A DNA stretch of 64,000 nucleotides from Datnioides undecimradiatus (lineage: Eukaryota; Chordata; Actinopteri; Lobotiformes; Datnioididae), in the NCBI GenBank assembly GCA_008933995.1, contig WARS01000007.1:3164230-3228229 (forward strand), written 5' to 3'. Under the pieces are notes generated by a model. That model did no database searches. It was given only the letters and a program-made list of their open reading frames with translations, and had not been told where the DNA came from. Position numbers and translations under genes: made by a program. Positions 25,826 to 37,800 of this stretch are shown one piece after another (the first letter of the stretch is position 1; each line of letters opens with the position of its first letter).

Positions 25826-27462
25826 TATATTTTCACCTCATTAAATATTTAAAATGTGCATCTCCCGCGGCATGATGGAGTTTCTTGGTTTTATTTTAGA
25901 AGTGGTTAATTTTAGATGAATTCTTCACTGAGGTGTACATCGGCAGATAATTCACAGATAATTGTGGGATCTTTGTCTGATTGACGCGTCGCCGTGAAGC
26001 GGCGTGTGGGCGCGCGCACATCCTGTAATTATCAGGCGTCCCTTCAGTGAAATCGCTCCGTGGGTTAAAGTGAACATTTCGTTTCATCCGCATCAGCCCG
26101 TCGACTGTTCGCATTAAAAAATAAAAAAAAATATTTTTTGATTTTTATTTTTTAAAATAATTGTCAGAATTGTTTCGTCTGCCCGGGCTGTGGCCGAAAA
26201 CACTAGTGTTAAAATAAAAGAAGAAACCGTGTGAGCTGAAACAACCTCAACGTTTTTAATTAAATCTGTTTGTTTTCTATGCAGATCCCAAACACGCACG
26301 TGTGAACCATACATTTATTGTATTTCACATTAATTCCAGCAACACGTGAATTAAATAATTCAAATGACTGTAATTAAAATAATCTAAATAATAGAAAAAA
26401 CAATTTCAGTTGCTGTAATGACTTTTTAAAATGCGTTTAAGTCCTAAATCATGCGGATAATGATCGTGACGGTGTGTATGCGCGAGGAGAATACACTGCA
26501 AACACCGCTGCCATCCATCCAGTCCTATTTACACTATGGAATTCGAATACATGCGTTAAAACGGTCTTGTCGTGTATTTCGAGGCGTTTTGCTGCTCCAC
26601 GCTGCAGATACTGCAGAGCCTGGACACACAGTATAAACAGTGTGGCCTATGTGTACATGTGTATGATGACGCTGCGCGTAAAGGGTCTTTTTTTATATGT
26701 CCGAGTGTGTCGGGGAATTATTGCGTTGCAGCCTATACGTCAGCCGCAGTTGTATATTTCTGGTAGCAAATAAATGGCAATTATATAAATAAGTATGATT
26801 TACATTGGGTATTTTTTCCTCTGGCAGCTGATATAAAAGGCTGAAATATCAAACACACTCCGGCAGAGTTTGAGTAAGTTTCTGTCATAACTGTTCCAAA
26901 GTGTGTCCACCCTTCTCACGCATATGAAAGCCTGTCTTCACCCTCCCCCTTCTTTAACTATAAGGCAGGCCAGAGAGCCGCACTAACTTTCACTGCAGCT
27001 CTGCACAGACACTCTGGTTCTGTGCTGGTTGCGCTCTCGTCGACTTTGCAGCCCTGCCGTCTCCCCCGCACCTATGAAGCCTCGGAGTTAAAGCTGCCAA
27101 CCCCTCAATTTGATTCACTTCCTGTAGTCAGACTCTTTCCCAAAACTGGAGAGAGGGGGAAACGGGGAAAGGAGGAAATCTTTCTGTTCTAAATAAGGCT
27201 CTCCGTGGAGCAGCGGGCAGCTCCTCGCCGCTGCACTGCTTCATAACTTGGGTAGTTTGTGTCAGTGGCGGTCACCTCGTCGCGCACGGCAGCGTTTTAA
27301 AGAGAGGAAGCGGTTCGCGTTAAAAACCCAAAGTGTGCGTCAGTTACACCCGAATCCATGCACGGTACGGATGATACGAGTCCCGACGCCCGTGGCCGAG
27401 TCTTCTGCTGATTCCACGCACCGAGTTTGGAAACACTGTACGCTGTGAGACTCCAGGGGTTC
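25826..27462. promoter_or_regulatory. lhx6: rbm18-lhx6 intergenic region with lhx6 promoter and 5' leader
   Basis: About 1.6 kb without a gene. The first half is AT-rich with many TAATTA/ATTAAA words (26130-26410). A TATA-like TATAAAAGG lies at 26832-26840, so transcription may start near 26860-26870. The rest, GC-richer and with short pyrimidine tracts, would be the 5' leader up to the ATG at 27463. Confidence 0.45.
26832..26840 (+). promoter_or_regulatory. lhx6: TATA-like box upstream of lhx6
   Basis: TATAAAAGG fits the TATA consensus and lies about 630 bp before the long-isoform ATG. This is inference; no start site is known to me. Confidence 0.35.
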
Positions 27463-30400
27463 ATGTACTGGAAAAATGAAGTTTTGTCCCCTCTTTCAGA
27501 GGGAAATAAGATTCTGTCCGAAGGAATTCCCACGAAGCAGGTACTAACACTGTGGAAACGGCTGAGCTTCAGTTTTGTGCGTAAAAGGTCCAAACTGGAG
27601 ACGCAGCGCCTTTATGCACTGTTTGGGCCTTCGCTGCTAGGCTTAGACTGAATTAGTCTGTTTATGGGATGACGTAGCTTAACATTTATGATATATGGTC
27701 AAACGATGCAAGCGGTATTCTCAGTGTGAGATGAGTCTGATTGAGCGAACTGTTCACCTCCGTGTGCCTTGAGCAGCCAGTGGATCTTTCTCTCTGCCGG
27801 CGCAGTGTATTCGCAGCCCGCAGCGTCGTGTGTAAATTTTGTTTTTGTCTCTGTGATGTCATAAGAATCACTGCTTGTGTACTGAGATCACGCGCCAGCC
27901 GCTGTGAAGAGGCACGCGCCTCTCTGTTATGAATAGCGTGATTTGCGGTCCGCGAGCCTCTCGAGCGCTGCCAATTCGCCCGAGAAGAATTGGATTTTAA
28001 TTACAGCCATTAAAAATCAAATTTGCAATTCTTTGGGTGACCCGTTGCCTTTTTCTGATTGACAGTTGAAATTGACACTCCGGGTCCCTCTTATCCGCAG
28101 CGTTTCAAGCTATTTGTAATTACAGGTAGTTTTTTCCCCCCTCCACTCTCGTGTCCTGGATTGCGAAGAAAATACTATTATTCTGAGAGGCATGGGTTAA
28201 GGGGAAGGGAAAAATCAATCCAAATTGAAATAGCTTCATTAAAATGTGCCTTTTGTTGCGGGGGCCCTTTTAACAGTCTTAACCGGGCTTTATTGTCAGG
28301 ACTACTTTATATAGGAGTAGCCCTGAAGAGCTGTCTGCAAATGTCTCCTGAGGATTTCTCAGCTGAGGATGAGACAGGAAAAGTGATGAAGACTTGCCGT
28401 TTGATGCACGTTGTCTTATAGGTGATCTCTACCGAGCATCAGAGTACACCGGGAGGCTCGCGCTGCAGTGTGGACTCTAAACACGCGCCAATGGTGAGAG
28501 CTTTATGGCATATTTATCCTTTTAAATGTCTGGATCATTCGGTGCGCTTACCGCGCGCCGTGGCTGACGCTCGGCCCCGCGCGCACACAAGCATCCAGTG
28601 CATGTGGAAATGTAGTTAGGTCTCGCGCAAATCTAGATTTTACGTGTGTTGACCGCACCGCGAAAATGGCGACAGCTGCAAAGTGGCTCTGTGTGGGGAT
28701 GAGGATTATTCTGTGTGTTACTGAGCTGTGCTGATGCCCTCTTGCAGTCTCACTCGGACGGAGAATCCCAGCGGTCCAACATGGAGCGGGAAGACACTCG
28801 CTCGTCCCCCAGCACTCCGTCCACCCCCTCCGTGTGCTCGCCGACTTCCACCACCAGCTCGGTGCAGTCCACCGGGAAGAACATGTGCGCCAGCTGCGGT
28901 CAGGAGATCCTGGACAGATACTTGCTGAAGGTGAGAGCATTTACCACCCACCCTTCGACTAGAACAGGCTCAAACTGGCCGTCTGGGCAGACCAGAAGTC
29001 ATTTTCTTCTGGGGACATCTTGTTTATTTGTTTACTCCGTTTTTTTTTTAACGCCGGCCTTAATATAGACAGACAACAAATAGCTTGTGTACAAGAAGCG
29101 AGAGAAGGAAGGTGCCATGTTGCCCCGGGTCCTGTTTTGGTTTGGACGGCTCTGCTGCGTTTTCGCGCTGGATTGAAGTGAAGGCCCGGACTGAACTCAC
29201 TGCTGCTTCACTCTGTGCATCAACAAACACCGGGCAGAGATAAAACTACAGAACCGAGGAGGGAAGAGCTCCGTCATCCATCACCGCCTGCATCTGTGAC
29301 AGCAAATAAACGCGCCTGCAGATGCGCCTTTAATATACATTTCTAATTATCATGTGAATCCACAGACACAGAGATCCTCGGTATCAATCTGTGAATTTTA
29401 AAGATGTTATGTGCGCCACTTTAAAGCACGGACTGTGTTCGGGAGACCACACACAACAGGGATGTTTTGCTTTTTGGCTGATTTAAGGCCTCGCCGGTCA
29501 GTGCGCCCTGTCTTGTCGCGTGCGCTCGCGTGCTTCGAACCAAAGCAGTCTTTAGTCGCGCGCAAATGGGTGTGTTTGTCAGGAAGTGTGAAGATCATTA
29601 GTCCATTATCTGACTCTGTTTTGATCTGAGCCTGCAGAACACAAAGCGTGATGGGAAACGCTACTTGGATCAGAAATAGTGAAAGAGTTTATATTCATAC
29701 ATTTAAATATTAGACCAAATAAATATTTAGAGTCTACAAATTTTAATTTTCAAATTTAAATTAAAACTGACATTTTATTTTTATTGTGTTTAAACCCAGG
29801 TCTGTTAACTTAATATCTGACACTGTCATCATTTTATATTATTTATATTAAATGCATGGCAACAATAATATCAAATATTTTGTTCAGCACTTTGCGAGAA
29901 AGCGGTATATAAAATAAATGTATTATCATTATTGATAATAATATTATTTATAGAAAAGGCCTAAATGAATCCAATGGATGCTGTAATATAACAGCAGTAA
30001 AATCTGTCACGTGCAGCAGTTTTTTTATTTCTTCATTAATGGTCCTGTCCAGGTTTAAAATCTTTTGTTAAATCTTATCTTTATATGTTTCATATATTAC
30101 ATATTACAGCATCGCCGATGCTGCTCATTATAAACCAGCATCTAACCATTCCGAAAACAGGCACGTTACCAAACAGATCATCCTTTGGTTAAATTGCTAT
30201 TTTCACATTATAAACACTTTTATACGCAGGTGAGCAGCATAATGGCAATAAACTCATTTTGAACAAAAACATAAACTAATGAACAAATAAAATAAACAGG
30301 AAATGAGTGTAACGTGATTTTAGTCAGACCCTCTGTAAGGGACTGTTTTAAAGGACTACGCCATTAATAAATACGCCATTTTTAGTTGCCATATAAAATA

Positions 30401-30990
30401 TTTTAAAAATGGGTGCAGGGATGATTTTGCAATCTGAAAAATGTCAGATTCATTTAAATCATTTTATTGGCCAGTATTACATATCAATAACTCATTTTTC
30501 TTTACGTCTGACTGTCACGCTTTTTTCTCCGTTTTGCTGCAAGGTAAACCCTAACTGCTGGAGGACGGAAACACTGAAATAAATGTTTGCCATACGTAGG
30601 ACGATTTAGAATTCAATATTCACAAATAATGCAAGTGTAAATATGTACTTTATTAATCTATATTAATCTGTTTTAATTTGATTATTTAATCAAGCCCATT
30701 TAGGAATTTTAGGCTAAGCTATATAATAAACTATAGAGATGCTGTGTAATGTTACGCAACACACACTCGCCAAAAGGCCGAACTACGTAGTAATATTTGA
30801 ATTATACCATAGAAGATAATTTATAATAGACCGAAATCAGCAGAAGCTCATTTTAACATTATTTTTGAAAATGCTATATAATATAATATAGCAATAATGC
30901 ATTAAATTATTACGTCATTATAAGTTTATAACTGAGCATTGCACAGTAGCTCTTTATATGTTGAATATCAATACAAATGTATCACTCAGC

Positions 30991-31047
<57 letters not shown>

Positions 31048-31321
31048 CGCTTTAAGTCCCTGCTCAGCGACGCATCATCAGTGTGTGTGTGTGTGTTTGA
31101 CATGGATGTTGTCTCTTTGCAGGTGAACAACCTGATCTGGCACGTGCGCTGTCTGGAGTGCTCGGTGTGCAGGATGTCGCTACGTCAGCACAGCAGCTGC
31201 TACATCAAAAACAAAGAGATCTTCTGTAAAATGGATTATTTCAGGTAGGGTAAGTTTATGACCGTGTTTTCAAAATACCACGTCCACTCTGCCAACGCGG
31301 GCCTCCCACTCCTCATCTGCA

Positions 31322-31356
<35 letters not shown>

Positions 31357-34300
31357 TCCTCTCTCTCTCTCTTCCTTTGAGATGGATGCGGGTTACCTCA
31401 TGTGCTCTTGAAAGACCTTTTCAAAACCTCTCTGTCTGTAACAAAATAGGAGTCTTTAACTGCAGTGCATAGCTGAAAGATCCTCAGAGATTCCTGGTTT
31501 TGTTGTGTCTATCCAAGAAAGAACATGTGCCAAAATACATTTTTAAAAATTCTGTGATTTATCGCACGAGGCTTAGATGCGGTTACTGTAATTTTCAGAA
31601 AAATCGTCTGGTTTTTTTTGTGAGGGCGAGGAGGTTTTTGACCGTGTGTCACCAACTTAGATCAGATTTAACATCAGATTATTCTCTCGATGAATTTCCC
31701 ATGTGAGATCAGACTGATCCTGGACCTGTTTTTATTTGGCCACATTATCCCCATTTATTTTGGCTTAATAAACCTCACCCCAGCGCAACACCGCAGTCAT
31801 CGCAGTATTTAACGCGCATTTAACGCACCGCGTGCCGCGAGACGCTCTGTGGCTGTATTATCGTGACGAGAGAGACACGTGAAATAAGCGGAAATCGCCG
31901 GAAATGCCCGGCAGCGTGTGGGGCTGCTCGAGCCTAGTCGCTCCCTGTAGGGACACAAAGCCAAAATAATAATCTTCTGTTGGACTTCTGCTGCACGTCA
32001 AAAACCTAATGCGCGTCATCAGCCATCAAATGTAAGCAGAGAAAGATCTGGCCTCCAATTAAAACTATGTTGTTAGAACAAAACACATCAAATGGATTTT
32101 ATTACATTTTAAATTGAGTATAAACAAGATTGTAATTAATTTTGCAGGATCTAATCTGCAGATCTATCTATCTCTCTACACCTACAGTTTCATTATTGTC
32201 ATGCATGATACTGATGCAGGCATATATACACACACTGTGGGAAAATGCACTGTGTTGTTAAAGACACATGCTGAGTTATTGTAATTTAAGGATTTCCATC
32301 AGCTGCACTCATTCAATAAATGCTGGATGCAGCAGAGGAGGACTGGGTGTCTGATGTTTCCACTCATATATTTTTATTTTCTCATGCATCTTTTTATTTT
32401 GCGTGCTTGCATGTGGTATCCGAGGTTAAATGGGTTCAAGCCAGCATTTTAAATTCCTTGTAAAAGTCCTGCAGCCCGAAGCCGGTGGACTGTAATGGAC
32501 ACACACGCACATTTCTGCACTTGAGCTTGTGTGTGTGTGCGATGCATGAGCGCGTGAACCTGCGAGTGAGCCTTGGTGCTCGTCAGATCGAAACCTGACA
32601 CCAGGCCACCGCTCTGAGGTTTATAATCACCAGCAATTAGTCGTCCTCCACCCCAGACCCTCAGGCCTCCAGACCAGCAATTAACGTGTCCGAGTGCCTG
32701 GTCAGCATGTTTCTGATCTGAATGTGACTCCTATCCAAACTGAAAACACGGACACACACTGACACAGATACACACATTTACATGCACACATGAGCCAGAA
32801 TGCACCGTACACATTGCCTCCTTTTAGAACTGAAGAGAATGTACACACACTGATACACACCTGCATGCTGACACAGCCACACACACAAACATACCCTGAG
32901 ATCTCTGTTTATTTACACATGTCTGGCAGCTGCCAATCATTTTCCTCACTTTATCACAAGATTGAGATCCTGTGTGTTTGCTCCGCCACGCCATAATTAT
33001 ATTTTACCTGACCCGTCTCCACTGAAACCCTCCTCCACCGTTCAATGCTCTCACCCTCAGCACTGCTCACTGAGCCAGTGTGACACATGCAGAGTGGATT
33101 CAGAGTGTCAGAGCATTAGAAAATGGAAACGAGGGGTGCAAATATAGCTGTCAGTGAGTCACATGTTATCATAGACATCCAGCACTGTAATTACATGAAA
33201 CATAGCAGTTGTGATTAAAAGGCATGCCCGGATATCATAGCAATATGCGATGCTACTTGTTGACCCACCAAGGGTAGAGATCTGAAGTTTCACCCAAGTG
33301 TTGCAAATGCATATTAAAGACGCCAGCTCGCACAGCAGCTGTACGCCAACCTGCCTGTACAATAATCCATGCAGATTAGATAAAGAAAATAAACTCAAAC
33401 AAAAAGACTGTGCAGCTTCAAATGAAATCTTGTGTAGCATCATAATCATCTGCTTTAGTCGGAGCTGCCAGACAAAAGCCTGGCTTCAGACCGCAGCCTG
33501 ACTGGCCGACGCAGGTTTTACAGGATGAAAATTATTATGCCACAGGAAAATGTAATTTTCAAAACAAGACAATGTGTAAAATTTGTAAGGGCTGTGAAAC
33601 AGAACCACACACTGCACTGACTGCACTGACTAACTAAAGCTGGCTGGTGAGCCACAGCTAGCTTTAGCCCCTTCCCCTTCCCTTTGCCTGTGACAACTTC
33701 TGTTTGGATTCGGTGCTATGTGAATAAAATTCAACTCAATTTACTACAAAAATCAATTTTGATGCTCCATGATCTGAACTAAATGAAATCACAACAGTGA
33801 AATGAAACAGCAGATTAATTATTCTTGCTAAATGTAACCAGTCTAGTTTACCAGGGTCGCAGAGAGCCTCTGACTGCAGTGAATTCATGCAATTTGATGA
33901 AGATACACTTAAATTACATATTCAAATCAGTAGACTCAGGCCGATTCAGTATTTCCTTTACTTCTGGGGCTGTTTAGGTACCACAGTCTGCATATGCATG
34001 TCAGAATAAGCACATACTGAGCTGCATTTCTTAAATATTTTCTTCATGAATAGAACAAACTGCAGTTGGCTTTTCATGCATTGATGTTTCGAGGGCAAAA
34101 CAACCACGTTCCTAAAATGCAGAACTAGAAATTCAATAGTGACTGTCAGTGGAGTAACGGTGTGGAAACTGTCTATCTACAGTGACTCTGAAGGTGGAAT
34201 ATACGAGCAAAGTGATATAAACTGAAAGATTTAGAAGTCTGGATACAGTGAAGGTCACAGGAGGAAGCAAACTACCGGTGTTTTATTTCTCCATGCTGTT

Positions 34301-34741
34301 ATGATCTCTGGAGAAAAATTCTCATTTGTGTAATAATATTTGTAGGTTTGCATTTGAATCAGAAGTCACACTGGAAAATGATTTATAAAATCCTGCAGTA
34401 ACAGTGAAGTTCTGCTGCAGGACTGGGGCCTGTACAATGGTTACCTCTGTAAATATAAACTGTAATTTGGGTTTAGGCCAGATTTAAACTAGGCTAAACA
34501 CCACTGCAAGTCCAGATCCTCTGGGCTGGTTTCAAACCTCTGGAGATATTTCCTCATCTGTGTCAGCCTCTCATCTGGCTTTGGACTGACAGCTGCTTTA
34601 ATGGGGCGTAATAGCAGGAAATCAGAGCGGGTTTCCCTCCATATACGTGTATGTGGAGGGCTGGGGTTGGGGGGCAGCATAGGGGGTGTAGGACAGAGCC
34701 CATGCTGTGCCTCTTAAACCCATGTCAGGCCTCAGGGGCTT

Positions 34742-34811
<70 letters not shown>

Positions 34812-37800
34812 AGCCCGTTTCTTTATCAGCCTCCCTCCTTGACCCCCCCCCTCTCTTTGCTGCACCCCTCCCTCCCTCGCCTCGCACAACATCATCCTCG
34901 TCCGTGAGCTGCAGGCCACACAGGAAGTTACAATGCTGCACTAATCAGGGGCACCCTGGGATACCGACAGTGTAACCGGAGTCCATGTTTGTAGGGAACT
35001 TTGTGGGCGAGACGTGCGCACGTGCATGTGTGCGTGTCTCTTTATGTGCACACGTGTGTACTGTAATAATAATTATTCATCAACCCACCTCTGCTTAGCT
35101 GATTAGGTCTCCATAGCAACAAAGACGAGTGACTGTTACAGGGTGATTTTTGAAGGACTGAATGAATTAAAATTAGAATATGACATCTGTCTCACAATGC
35201 TACATGCTGGAATAAAGACCCATTCAAAGATTCCTCACTGCGTAGAGCAGATTGGTTATTACAAGGAAACCTGCCTGTGTTTACGGCACTGCAGGCTCAG
35301 AGGACAGGGAATACAAATATCTTATGTGCAGGGTTAACACGTTAAAGCTCGATAATGTTAAATCTGTAAAGTTTTTCACTCCATCTCAGGTTCGCACTCA
35401 GAGGCCGAGCACGAACCTCGCATCTGAAAGGCAGCAATCTCTCAGGACAAATCTAATAGAGATTAGGGTATTCTCACAGCACATCAGAAATAATCCAAAA
35501 AACATGTACCTCCTCAAGCCCCTCTTTCAGCAGCAGGTGAATTACTGTTAAAAAAAAATGAAGATTAGACGATAGAGAGAATAAGAGGGGTCTGGGGGAA
35601 GAGGGAATTTTGCGGTGTAGGATTTTCCTTCCCGTGAGTGATACAGGGGGCCACGAGGATTGACACTGCTCCAAGATAAACACCAGGTTTTTTTTTTGTA
35701 CAAAGACAAAACGAGATACAAAAAAGATGGGGTAGAAGGAGGGAGGCGTCTGAGGAAGAGGAGGAGGAGGAGGAGGAGGAGGAGAGGGTTAAAACAAGGG
35801 ATGATTTGCAGCTTTTCTGGGTTCTGTCTTGGAGCATGAAACTGACAAGCTGTCATGCTAGATTAGCCACAATGTTCCACAATGTTTTCCCCTTTACTGT
35901 AGAAACAGGCTGGAATTCTCCATAACAACCTGAAATGATACGGACATGGTGTGCAGTAAGCCCTGGAGTCCATTTGTCTCCGGAATGGCTTTATTGGGTT
36001 ATAAGAGGTTTTTTGGTTAAGTTGCACATATTTGTGACAACTTAAGCCCCCTGTAAGTGCTATGCCAGCTAATTTTATTTCAAGGTCACCACAAAGACTT
36101 TTTCCCTCACGGTTTCGCTGCTCTAATCCTGAACTGAATTTGTTTGTTGTAAGAGATGCCAGGCCTGGTTTAATGTAGATCCTCTGCTTTTTGTTTTTGT
36201 TTTGGGGGTGCGGTGCGTTCCAGATAAAAAAGCGGTTTAATTGACAGATGGTAATAAAAACAGAACAGGAGGAAGTGAATGTTAAATATTCTCCAACATA
36301 CCGCGCGCAGGAAAATGAAAGTTCTGTCCAACACGCTTCACATACACGAGTTTGTGAGATGTCGGGGCTGCAGTATGCTTTCATCCCAGATAGAGTGGAC
36401 TTGGAGTGAAGTGATGCGCTGCCAAACCCGTTCACTTGGCAGCCCTGGTGCTCTGCGTCCCCCTCACCCCCCACCCCACTGCTCTCTCACTGTCTCTCTC
36501 TGCCATCGCTGTTTCCCTCCGCCACTTCCTCCCACTCTCCATGTCCATTCTTTTCACCCTGCCCTCACCGGCTCTTGCCTCCTCCGTGTCTCCCAGCTAT
36601 TGTCTGCTCTCTGAATTCGGCTCACGTTCGCGATGCTGCGTCCGTGTGAGAGTTGATCTCTGCTCTCTGTTTACTCTGCTGACATAAAATAAAGGTGGCT
36701 TTGGAGGATTTGGAAAAATGTTGCTACAGGTATTAGAGATTAATATTCTGTCGCACAGAACAATCCTGTCAATGTGGAAATGTTTTAGCTTGAGTTAAAA
36801 CCAGGTTCTACGTTTTTCTCCTCGCGCCCTGTTTTTGCCTCGGGGCAGCACCCTCATGAATCCCGCCTCCTTCCCCAGAATTGGCAGCTGCTGACCCCAA
36901 CAATGGCTCTTAACCTAACCATAACCTTCTCAAACCTAAAGCGTTTTATACCCATTAAACCCCTAACGTGCTCTTTAAACCGGGAGCTTAATCTCCTGTG
37001 ATTCTGTGATATTTCACTTGTATTAAATTGGAGGGTTTCTTGATAATCCACAGTGCCGGCTGCTGGTTTCGAGGAAAAATGCTGGTGATATTCTCCATTT
37101 TTCATATTTTTAACAAATCCCATGAAAAGACTAACACTAATAAAACATTATCTGTGTAGCCAAAGCTTGATATGGCTTATTCCTCTCTGCCATAGCCTGT
37201 TAAGAACTGTAAAAACACATGCTCCTGCACTGGTGTTATGGTTTTTCATTCTGATCAACACCGATGGGCGCTGTAGCTTCTTTTGAATAAGTTGCACAGC
37301 ATCCTGCTGCTGAAAATACAAGCCCAGACACCAGATCTGTATTAAAATCATCTTAGTTCAGTGCATTGTTTGAATAATATTTATAGAAAATTACAGTGAG
37401 CTGTTTTAGGAGATTATTCACACTCTCTTTTGGAGTAAACTGTTTCTTATTCAACATTTTCAGCTTCACTAGAATTAAACTGGGATGAGGGTTCACAGAC
37501 AGAGTATGGAAGGCAAACACTACTGAGAGAGGGACTTTCTCTATAGTTTATCTTATGACTATTGTAGATATGATTTTCCAATGATTCATCAGCGATCTTA
37601 TTATGAGATTAGATGACTGTAGAGAAAATGTAGGCATCATCCCTAAAGAGTAAAATCATACTGTTCACATAATTCTAAATTTATAGCAATCTCTGTCTCT
37701 GCTCTCATCCTCCTCTGTGCTCGATCACATTTATTCCCGTCCCATATTTCACATGAGAATATGTTTATGTCATAAGGAACTGTCCCGGAGCATTTGCTGA

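Larger units (their letters stand above)
28931..31122. other. lhx6 intron 3
   Basis: A 2.2 kb intron, very AT-rich from 29690 to 30960. It holds a possible LINE 3' tail (about 29884-29946), a long CA run (30992-31046) and a GT run (31079-31096) directly before exon 4. No gene is visible. Confidence 0.7.

Noticed and set aside
28056-36250. A second TTGACAG-type match near 36239 in lhx6 intron 4
   Set aside because: Only a half-site (TTGACAG) without the PBX part, too short to count.
35863-36474. 203-codon antisense frame in lhx6 intron 4, the longest in the window
   Set aside because: No familiar domain or codon pattern. With about six thousand frames in 64 kb a chance frame of this length is not surprising.
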